From Chiua virens (lineage: Eukaryota; Basidiomycota; Agaricomycetes; Boletales; Boletaceae): a stretch of 64,000 nt of DNA. Both the position numbers and the translations under genes were made by a program. The stretch is from assembly GCA_019787685.1 (NCBI GenBank), contig JAHNUO010000040.1:1-64000 (forward strand). Reading direction: 5' to 3'. The notes beneath the pieces were generated by a model, which saw only the letters and a program-made list of their open reading frames with translations, made no database searches and was not told the origin of the DNA. Below, one piece after another: positions 55,446 to 64,000 of this stretch (the first letter of the stretch is position 1; the number at the start of each line of letters is the position of its first letter).

Positions 55446-56757
55446 ATGGATAGTTTGCTCGCCAACAGCAAGACGGTTCTAGTCGCGTACGTCGATTTCC
55501 TGTTGAACAAAGTGGTGTCACGAGCTAATGTATCTTACAGAATCATGGGTGCAACAGGTGTCGGTATGTTTATCGTCGCTGTAATACAGGTTTAATACTG
55601 AATCCAGCTCCTTTATCTGTGTGGCAGGGAAGTCGACAGTCAGTACTTTCACCCAAGGTTCATTTGTACCGTTCTCATTTATGTATCATTTGAATCTTTG
55701 CAGTTCATCAAGCTTCTGACCAACGACAACAAAATTCGCATTGGTCACAATCAACAGTCTGAAACGGTCGATATCCAAGCAGCTCACTATGTCGATGGAA
55801 CCACTGGTCGTCCTGTTGTGCTCCTCGACACCCCAGGTTTTGACGATTCTCGAGAGGGCGTTACAGACTCGCATATTCTGCAGCAAATTGTAGATTGGTT
55901 GGAGCCAAAGACTGGGTTAGGCAATCGCACACCATTTTATGTTTTCTATTTTCTCATCATTGTTAATTTGTAGCCAGTGGCGGAAGTTGAATGGGATTAT
56001 TTACATGCACCGCATCTCGGACTCCCGAGTGGGTGGTGTTTCCCGAAAGAATATCAGAATGTTCCGCTCGCTTTGCGGAGACGACAAGCTCGGAAATGTC
56101 CGTATTGTGACCACGAACTGGAGCCGTGTCAGCGAGGCAGAAGGAAGTTATCGAGAGGCGGACCTGAAGCGTGAGGCTTTCAAAGCACTCCTGGACAGTG
56201 GGGCGCAGATGTGTCGTCACGCGAACACTGCCGAGTCTGCGCGAAAGATCGTTTCAGAACTTATTCCCCTTCAGGCAGTGACGATGCAGATCCAGAAGGA
56301 GTTGCGTGATGGCAAAAAGTTATCAGAGACGACAGCCGCTGCGGAACTCGAGAATGAGATGGGAGAGATGAAAAAGAAGAATGGATGTGAACTAGAGGGG
56401 CTTCGGAAGGAGATGAGGTCGACGGGACAGGCTCGCGATCGCGCCTTGCGAGTTCAAAGGGAACAAGAGCGCAAAAGCCAGGAGGCGAGGGTAGCGCGTG
56501 TTGAGGCCGATCGCAAAAGAGTTGAGAAGACAGTTCAAGAAAGACGACAGGGACATGAAAAGAAGATGAAGGACGAAAGGGCCAAGTTGGCGCGACTGAC
56601 CGAGTTACAAACGAAACAACGCAGGGAGATGCAGGCTCAGCTTACCGCAGCGAAGGATTCTGAAACGAAGTCAAGGCAACAAGCAACTCAGAAGCAGCGC
56701 AATCTAGAGCGGGAGCTTGCTGAGGTCAAGAAACGCATCAAACAGCTGAGAATCTAA
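55446..56757 (+). CDS. P-loop GTPase with coiled-coil tail (paralog 3)
   Basis: Five exons (55446-55486, 55541-55563, 55628-55638, 55704-55915, 55974-56757) give 356 residues. G1 is GATGVGKST, with Val where the others have Thr. G3 is DTPGFDDSREG, followed by MHRISDSRVGG and VTTNWSRV. The coiled-coil tail is Lys/Arg-richer than in paralog 2 and ends KKRIKQLRI with no terminal Cys. It is in tandem with paralog 2, about 740 bp away, the product of local duplication. Intact, with canonical splice sites. Confidence 0.88.
55628..55638 (+). other. 11-nt microexon of GTPase paralog 3
   Basis: ggaagtcgaca between a tggcag acceptor and a gtcagt donor. It encodes the P-loop Lys-Ser-Thr. Confidence 0.88.
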
Positions 56758-57144
56758 TGGCTTGAATGATCGTGGCTGGGATTTGTCGAAATGCGTTCTG
56801 GTTCTGGGTGTATTTGTTTGATTATTTTGCTGCCTTCAGCAGATCGTCGTACTTTAACTTGTCGAACTTGACTGAGCAACGACTTAGAGCATCATGTTGA
56901 ACGTTCGGAAAGCCCTGGGACTTAGTGGGAGAGCTTGAAGATTAAAATTATGTAAGCATTTTCCGGCTTTCTCTCGAACTTTTATTGGGCGGCCAATTTG
57001 GCAGGCATCACCCACTGCAGATTAATATTGATTCGGATAAGTCAACGTGTCGAGACTCGAGGGGCCCCACACGGCGGAACTGCAGCATGGAAGGTAAAGA
57101 ACTACAAATAGCCGCTCTGGGGGGCCCATGATCTCGACCTTCTC
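56758..57144. other. Intergenic between GTPase paralog 3 and the palmitoyltransferase
   Basis: About 390 bp. Nothing recognisable apart from expected 3' and promoter sequence. Confidence 0.5.
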
Positions 57145-58654
57145 ATGCTCCCCTTCTTGGTCCGGTTCGTCGCTGGCTTCGTGCTGTTTCTAGTGGTCTT
57201 CACTTCACAGATATTCATCGTATGGCCTTGGTACGGTCGCGAGTGGTCCGTCGAGCTTATCACGTTGCTCGCGCCCTTCAAGTAAGCCCGCTTCCTATTT
57301 CGCTCCCCTCTGCTATGACATGCTGTGTAGCATACTTGCAGTTATGTTATTGTGGAACTATTACCTATGCATATTCACTGATCCTGGCTGCGTGCCCGAT
57401 GGATGGGTCAGAAATACTTCTGCGTATCTTTGAACTGTCTGATGTTGACCCAGGAGCCCGATATCCTTTCTGGAGATGGGTATGAAGTGAAGAAGCTCTC
57501 AGGAACTCCCAGATACTGTCGGATTTGTGAAAAGCATAAACCCCCTAGATCACATCATTGCAGGCGATGTAGACGGTCCGTTACTGCATTGCCATGAACC
57601 GGACCTTTTCTCATTTGTGCCATCCAGATGCGTGCTTCGAATGGGTTTGTGCCAACATTGTGGTACGTTCGGCTAAGTCCTGCAGTACTCATTGGCCCGT
57701 GTCTAGATCACCACTGCCACTGGGCGAACAACTGCATTGGGCATTTCAATTACGCTCACTTTCTTCGCTTATTGTTCTATGTGGCTGTTACCTGCTTCTA
57801 CCACCTTTGCATGGTGACACGGAGGGTTATAGCTACGAAGAGGGTACCCCACGTAAGTTCTCTCCACAAGTACTTACTACTTACGTTTGATTCATTATAG
57901 GACGATCTATCTGATTTCGAAACCCGTCTGATCGTTTTCAACTATATGTGTATTGTACCGGTCATCCTTGTCGTTGGTGCCTTCAGGTTCGCTTCTGCCT
58001 CCCTCAATAACTTCATGTTGATGGTGTGCGCAGCACATATCATCTCCATAACTTGATTCGCAATACTACCACGATTGAAAAACGGGAGAAAGACAAAATT
58101 GCTACCCTCAAGCGTAATGGAAAGATCGAAGAGGCAAGTTGGTTGTGCCTCAAAAAATCGCCGCAAGCTCACTCTACTCTCAGATCAAGTTTCCTTATGT
58201 ATGTACCTAGAAGTCAGGAAGAAGTGATGGCTGAGTTTACACAGGATTTAGGACTCTGGAAGAATATAGTCTTGATTCTGGGTAGCAATCCATTGCTTTG
58301 GTGTTTCCCGGCAGTCACGCCAGGAACCGGTCTCAAATTCCAATTATCTATTGGAAATGGTGAGTACTACAAACTTACCGACCATCGCGGAAATGCATGG
58401 GGACGGAAGTCTTCGTGTCTTCCCTGATCTTGGTCCCGGCCACGGCGCCTCTTACCCGTTCTAGAATACAGGGAATATTGACACTATTCCTGTTATCTTA
58501 CATAGATTATGCTGTTGAGAAACGGCCCTCAAGAGATCCTGGATTAGAGAACCAAAATCAAACAGATAACCCTCGAAGTAACGAAGATGGTGGCATCGAT
58601 TATGGTCTTCACCCTCGCCCTCACAACGCGCAGCCGCGACCAAGCGACGAATGA
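57145..58654 (+). CDS. pfa4: DHHC palmitoyltransferase, PFA4-like
   Basis: Membrane enzyme (ER/Golgi in yeast Pfa4, where it palmitoylates chitin synthase Chs3) that attaches palmitate to protein cysteines. It starts at 57145 (MLPFLVRFVAGFVLFLVVF), giving the first membrane span. The second span lies around NILAVMLLWNYYLCIF. The cysteine-rich domain follows: PRYCRICEKHKPPRSHHCRR then CVLRMDHHCHWANNCIG, assembled across introns ending at about 57618 and 57709. The motif is DHHCHW rather than the usual DHHCPW. Two more spans follow around FLRLLFYVAVTCFYHLC and YMCIVPVILVVGAF. Then come the TTxE motif (NTTTIE) and the PFA4-type tail with LGSNPLLWCFP and a PGTGLKFQL. Exon borders near 58000-58250 are approximate. 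Intact by eye. Confidence 0.88.
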
Positions 58655-59024
58655 TCTGTATCTCTGCACTCCCATAATATCATCCCAGATTTAATAGTCC
58701 CAGCAAAGAATGCTAGTCGACCGTATAAGGACATGGGGAGTGGGGATTATGGATCGAGTTTTGCTGGTGGGACCTTGTTAGTATCAACGCACTCTGAGCT
58801 TGTACGTACCGTGATTTCGGCGGACTTGTGCCATGATGCCATTAGTAGTGGTCCTGATTTGGCTGTGAAATCAGATGAAGCTCGAGCAGCCCAAAAGGTG
58901 TATACTAACGAACTTGTCGCCAGACAGTGACCTAGATCAGCTTTCAAAGCGGCGTGATCGAATCGAGGGGTAAGTGGCGTTCCGAATCTATCCAATGCCA
59001 AACTAGTCCACAATCGTAACTACC

Positions 59025-59395
59025 TGCCGCGCCATATTTATCCGTAGAAGAATAGGACGGAACATCTTCATGTCCAGAAACGAGCGCTAATAGGGTGCTC
59101 CCCCAAAACGCTGTCAATTCTGATTCCCGAATCCCGAGTCTGGAATTTCGACGATATCAATCTGCCACGCCTCATTTATGTTATGCACAGCGTAGGGCTT
59201 TTCGCGGTGATGGCAGCATTCTTCACAGTGACATGTCACGGTGATATTCCTGTCCACTAGGCGATAAGTGAGTTGCGTCATTCTGTCCAGCCTCACATTT
59301 TCTCAGGTTTTCGTGGAAAAACGGCTTAACATCTCATTACCACCCATACATTGAACCCCTTTCTCAGAACCCGACGTTTCTTAGTAAACCCAAAC
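59025..59395 (+). repeat. Duplicated promoter, copy upstream of the HET gene
   Basis: Collinear with 53035-53385, ending about 25 bp before the ATG at 59422. It is diverged but alignable along its length. Confidence 0.8.
59255..59270 (+). promoter_or_regulatory. CCAAT/GATA-like composite motif (degenerate)
   Basis: CACTAGGCGATAAGTG: GATAAG is kept but the CCAAT half has changed relative to 53249-53264. Confidence 0.4.
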
Positions 59396-59421
59396 CCGAC
59401 CTTACAACTTCCAAGCCCCAG

Positions 59422-61503
59422 ATGTCCCCCGGCGCTAGCACCGTCATCTTGGACGTGCATCTGAACCATCGTCTCAATGAAATACTAGATGTCTCACCAA
59501 ATGCAACAGACGGTCGCTTCCGTCTCATGTCCTGCGAACCCTTTATCCAGCACACGATACTGTGTGTCGAAGAGTTCGAGTTCAGTGACATTGGCAACAT
59601 CCGCTATGCTACGGTCTCTTATCCATGGAGGGGGGTCGTTGCCAATAATCCTCGCGACATTGCTGCGCCTACTTTCCAGGTCCATGGTTCCAGTCATTGC
59701 GGCGACCCGATCAACCCCATCGTGTTGCGAGATGCATGCATCGCTGCTCGATATAATGGGGCGGATTACATCTGGTTTGATCGGATTAGTGTTCTTCAGG
59801 CCGAAGACCGCTCAGCGGACAAGTACGTGCAGATCGGACGCATGCATGAAGTGTACAGTTGCTGTATGCTTTGCATTGTGATCCCTGGCGGACTGCGCCG
59901 CTTTGTCTCTTTAGACGAGGAAACAACGTGGATTCAACGTGGCTGGACATTGCAGGAAGCGATCGCACCTCCCAAGGTCATAGTTCTGTTCGCGTGGAAG
60001 CTGGGGTCTGGTGTGTAATCATACTGCGTCGTAAAGGCATCCATTGACTTCAAACGTCCTGCAGGCAACATCCGTGCCGGCGATATCGAAGACTCGACAT
60101 TTGGTACGGTCATCGAGATAACGCCAGGCGAGACCGCCACCCTCGACTTGGTACCACTCGTGGTCACCTCTAGTGAAGGATTCTTGACCTTTTTTCGAGG
60201 AAATGACAACGACAGGGAAGAACCCACTTGCCATATTGCCACAAAGATCTTTGGGTCCAGTTCGCCGTATGCGCGCGCGCTCTCGACGGCCATGGCGCAG
60301 GACGGCCATCAAGACATGAGAGATCAAGCGATCTGGACATGCGCCCAGCTGCGTACTGCGTCCCGGTCCGTGGACATGGTGCTCTCTATTATGGGCTTGT
60401 TTGGGGTGACGCTGCAAGCAGAGCGGTACGGTCCAGATGACCGGCTTCGGGCGACGGTAGACCTTGCGAAGCAGATCCTCGATCAAGGTCGTACGGCGAG
60501 TTGGCTTGGTATTTCTTTCCAGCTTCCGCCGAGCAAGTATCTTTCCACGTTTTCGATATTCCCTCAGACATGCGCGACCGGAGGCGCTCATGTGCAGACA
60601 CGGCGAGGTCCCAGAAGCGTCTCAGAATTTATTGGGGGCGAGTGCCTGTCCCCGGAGACGCATACATGGTATCTGTCTATGGGATACAGATATGAGGATG
60701 CTGGGATCAGACCACACACCAGCTATGGCTCTATGATGTTGGAACGCCATGACGAGGAGATCCAGCGCAGACTTGGCAGGCAGTCGACTCAATTTCAGAC
60801 TGGGGGATTGAGGGGATCAATCGATGACGAAGGATACTTGAGTCTTAAAGCTTTGGCGATCCGGGTTCGGCAATGCCGCAGAGATGAGGTGAGTTTTTGT
60901 GCTTGTGGATGGATACATACCAACGGGAGTTCGATTGCTACATAGGGTGTCTTTCATAGCGTTGACGGGAAAACTTGGAAACCATGTACCGACGCGAGTG
61001 CAAGGGACAACGAAGGGATCTATTGGGCAGTATTCATCGGGGTCTATAAAAGGTATCACGCTTTGGTCTACCAGAACTTCCGGCCCGGAGATGGAGACTT
61101 TGCCAAGATCATGGTTGTGGCAGAGCGGGACTCACGCTTACACAAGTCTCACGCAGTGACATTCTGCACGACTACATCACCTCTCCATACTAGCGGAGTC
61201 TGGAGTTTACGGGAGTTCAAGATCGGGGGTTTGTTTTCGCTTCCGCAAGGACGAGCAGAAGCAGAGACCATGAACTACGATCCTCAAGTTTCCGACGGCC
61301 AACAGGCGGACACTCATGAGATCTACCGTCTTCGCGCCCAGATTAACGCGTGTTCCCAGAAGGAAGTAGAGGATTTCTTCAGGAGATTCCCAGAAGCGAC
61401 AACGTTTGACCTAGATGCCGGTAAGACCTCCCATCTGGGGAGGTTCAAGGCAGATGTGCGGGAACAAATGCTGAGCAACTTTCTCTCTCAATTTCTGAAA
61501 TAA
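59422..61503 (+). CDS. HET-domain protein
   Basis: Three exons (59422-60010, 60065-60888, 60946-61503) give 656 residues. The N-terminal 200 residues have the HET (heterokaryon incompatibility) landmarks: RYATVSYPWRG, NGADYIWFDRISVLQ, QIGRMHEVYSCC followed by a hydrophobic strand, and WIQRGWTLQEAIAPP. HET domains are TIR-related effectors that trigger regulated cell death in allorecognition (family knowledge). The following 450 residues match no domain I recognise; they include an Arg/Asp-rich helical middle and a C-terminal segment with HEIYRLRAQINACSQKEVED. Introns are 54 and 57 bp. No death-fold, NACHT or repeat domain is visible. It shares its upstream DNA with GTPase paralog 2. Confidence 0.88.
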
Positions 61504-62911
61504 AGAGACACAGAGTATTAATGTATTCTGCACATGTGATAAATAATCTGTATTATGTACCGTTATCACGTTGGATTGGTTCCACCCAAGTGGAAGATAT
61601 CCAGGGAAAGCCATTGCCATAATATTGGCGATTAAAAGGAGTGGTAGAACTGACAAAGCGAGTGGTGCTTGTCTACCATCGATCCCGTCCTCTACGAATG
61701 CATTGTCGGAGAGATCTACTGGTGGAATAAGAAGCTTGTGTCTTATTGTGCCATCGCAATGTGCCAGAGAGGGACGTCGGCGCGATCGGTGCTCAAGCGC
61801 TCATGCACATGAACAAGGTGAACGTGGAAACTTATGTAATCCGGTGTTGGATCTCGGAAAATCCCACACTGACTTGGGCCATGTGCATGAGCGCTTGAGC
61901 TCAGAGCTACTGGATCACCAGATTCACCACGAACGACCTCTTCTGCGAGTTCCCAGTGAAAACAACATCGTAATCTCTATAAAACCGCTGACAGTATCCC
62001 GGCTGGATCGCGGGATTCATATAAACCACATGCTTTATTTCGAGCCCTCATCACAACTTCCTTGTCTTGACTCACGCCAACTTTGATATGCCTGCCACTC
62101 GGTAGTAGTTCAAGCTGATAGCCATGAGTTGGATATCTACACATCACTGAGGATAGCGACTCGGAGGCCAGGGTTCCAGGGGCGATACCTTGTTCGCCCT
62201 GGCCGGCCTCCGCCCAACACTGCCTCTGTACAGCCACAACGTGGGTCACCATTCCCCGACTATGTCTACTCTAGTTTCCACAGCTCAGGTGGGGCAGCTC
62301 ATAGATGGGAAAAACTGTGGCAGCTCACTTGCGCGCCAGGGTACTTCCAGTTCCACGTCCTCCAAAAAGTCGAAACCATCAAGATCAGGCTTTACTGAAG
62401 GTCGACGGTGCCGCAGTGGCCGCGATCTCGTCTGTGGTGAATGTGTCATAAAGGCGTCTTCAAGAACACGAAGCAATACATAGCGGTCGTTTGTTGTCGG
62501 TCCATACCTCAAAGTCGGCAAGTTCAGCTGTCTCAGGCTGGTGACCACTGGCCGGTCAATCACCGGATATAGACGCCCATTCTCTGACACTTCTCTCGGT
62601 GAACCGGCGACTATAATAACATGTAAGAGTCGGATTGGCTTCACTGACTGCCCTTGTGCGCGACCGTTGCATGCAGCCTGGAATCCATGCATCACCTCCG
62701 GGCCCTGTTTTTATATTCACCAAATCCCTTCCATGGACGCCCGTCCACTATATGTTTCCCTGATGTCCTGATGACCGAAGAAGCAGCCATATGCCTGATA
62801 CGGGCTTGGCACACCTTCGTTCCTGGTGCGTGACCGGCCAGATAAGCAGAATGCAACGCGTCTCTTTAAAAGTGGCTCAAGTCCCAGCACCCGTTCGATA
62901 CAATCTACCCA
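61504..62911. other. Intergenic with a perfect 21-bp-arm hairpin
   Basis: About 1.4 kb. The hairpin is at 61791-61900. A 136-codon minus frame (62285-62695) has no features. No gene is supported. Confidence 0.45.
61791..61900. repeat. Perfect inverted repeat, 21-bp arms, 68-nt loop
   Basis: Arms gctcaagcgctcatgcacat(g) at 61791-61811 and its exact reverse complement at 61880-61900. It could be a small RNA precursor or a mobile-element scar. Confidence 0.85.
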
Positions 62912-64000
62912 ATGGTGCTTACTTGGACTAGCTTCAGGTGGACTGTCTCCCAGCGATACCTTACAACGATCCTCCTCGTCTGCCTCCTCACTTTCTCTCT
63001 CCGCTCCCTCTTTGTACCCCATCCTGTCCATGTCCCGCACGCACCACTCGTCTCTTACCACGTACCGTTCGACAATTTCGAGTTCGATGTGGCGCCCAAC
63101 AGTCAAGTTATCAGGCACTTGATCGAAAAGGATCCAGATCCAGATTCGAAGTATACACCACCAAAACCACCCCTTGGAGCGCATACAATCACTCCAGACG
63201 GGCTTCTAGTAGTCAATCCAGATGGTCCACATCCCATATTCCAACTGATCCGCGAGGCCGAGGTGGAATGGGAGACGAAACATGTACGCGCGAGCAAGAC
63301 GTTCGATGAGGCAGTTGCAGAATACAAGAGGCGTTATCACCGGGCACCACCCCTCGGTTTTGACAAATGGTATGTTCTCTTCATTGCAGGTGTCTCGCGT
63401 CGTGTTGAGCATATTACGCCTTAGGTGGGACTATGTCGTCAAACATCACGTCCAGCTACCCGACGAATATGACGAAATCTACAAAGACATCGAACCCTTT
63501 TGGGGAATTGATCCGGCGGAGTTGGCTCATACGCAGGAAGAGCTCGAGACACAACCCGACACTGTGACCGTCGAGAAGACGGACAGCCTCCCTCAATTCA
63601 AGGTAGTCGGCACGACCCTTCCTCCAAACAGACAGAACTTGATAAGCGGAGTCGACAACATTCTCGAGCTCGTTCGCGAGGTGGAACTGGATATCCCTCC
63701 GATACGAATCACATTTTCCCCGTTCGACAATCCCAACATGGTCTCAGACTGGCAGATCAAATCCATGGCTCTCAAGGCTGCTGCCAATGGGACGAGTACG
63801 TCTATCCTTCTTTACCATTTGATTGTGCGTAATAGTCTCTTATACAGCACTGAAACGCGCTGACATGCCTCCAGTGAAAGAGGGCTGGATCCAAGCATGT
63901 CCACCTGATTCGCCCGCCCGTCTGTATCCACCTATACTGCCATCCCAATCCACCGGCTCTCCCACCCCACCTTCGTCCCCAAAAACATTCATCGCCTCCC
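62912..64000 (+). CDS. GT90/CAP10-type glycosyltransferase, N-terminal part (runs off window)
   Basis: Type II membrane protein start at 62912 with a single span near residues 14-31 (RYLTTILLVCLLTFSLRSLF), as in Golgi glycosyltransferases. Exons 62912-63369 and 63425-63795 are joined in frame, and a third begins at 63848 and continues past 64000. Landmarks known from Agaricomycete GT90/Cap10-like proteins are HPIFQLIREAEVEWE, AVAEYKRRYHRAPPLGFDKW with WDYVVKHHVQLPDEYDEIYK, EPFWGIDP, and KEGWIQACPPDSPAR. Cryptococcus CAP10/CXT1 relatives transfer xylose in capsule and glycolipid synthesis; the substrate here is unknown. The catalytic C-terminal domain lies outside the window, so integrity cannot be judged. 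Confidence 0.85.

Larger units (their letters stand above)
58655..59421. other. Promoter region of the HET gene
   Basis: About 770 bp. The right half (59025-59395) is the second copy of the duplicated promoter. The left part is featureless. Confidence 0.55.

Noticed and set aside
62285..62695. 136-codon minus-strand frame
   Set aside because: No domain, no extension by splicing, isolated in intergenic DNA.

Overview
The window is nuclear DNA from a filamentous basidiomycete, almost certainly an Agaricomycete (mushroom-forming fungus). Genes carry many short introns (about 45-75 bp, GT..AG). They include a class I hydrophobin, a Plavaka-type transposase, a DUF6532 protein, a tectonin lectin, a HET-domain protein, a family of P-loop GTPases with coiled-coil tails and a GT90/CAP10 glycosyltransferase. 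All of these are characteristic of Agaricomycete genomes. Gene models were spliced by eye from frame continuity, splice consensus and family motifs.

Layout. 0-3 kb: no recognisable gene. 3.1-5.0 kb: an intact Baeyer-Villiger monooxygenase. 7.0-20.1 kb: a mobile-element domain, with a DUF6532 gene and a small basic/coiled-coil gene on the minus strand and an intact Plavaka transposase on the plus strand. The two sides are separated by about 6.5 kb of unusual DNA. That stretch holds paired boundary modules, about 28 small hairpins of one consensus in simple-sequence spacers, and an imperfect 1.1-kb palindrome. 21.5-23.0 kb: an Old Yellow Enzyme. 23-27.8 kb: gene-poor, with a decayed direct repeat. 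27.8-28.3 kb: hydrophobin. 30.0-31.9 kb: glucose-6-phosphate isomerase. 32.6-34.6 kb: COP9 signalosome subunit 3. 35.3-40.7 kb: three WrbA-type NAD(P)H:quinone oxidoreductase paralogs.

40.9-61.5 kb is an accessory island that looks defence- or allorecognition-related. It contains a divergent pair of helical coiled-coil proteins (possibly alpha-pore-forming-toxin-like), a decayed copy of one of them, a six-bladed tectonin lectin, three GTPase/coiled-coil paralogs, a DHHC palmitoyltransferase (PFA4-like) and a HET-domain gene. The HET gene and a GTPase gene share a duplicated promoter of about 350 bp and a recurring CCAAT/GATA-like motif. 62.9-64 kb: the 5' part of a GT90 glycosyltransferase, cut by the window end.

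Most notable observations: (1) the nested-palindrome/hairpin architecture between the divergent transposon genes, including two boundary modules whose 23-bp core is in opposite orientation relative to its arm; (2) a conserved 11-nt microexon carrying the catalytic P-loop Lys-Ser-Thr in all three GTPase paralogs; (3) promoter sharing between GTPase and HET genes; (4) the helical pair with its relic next to a defence lectin.
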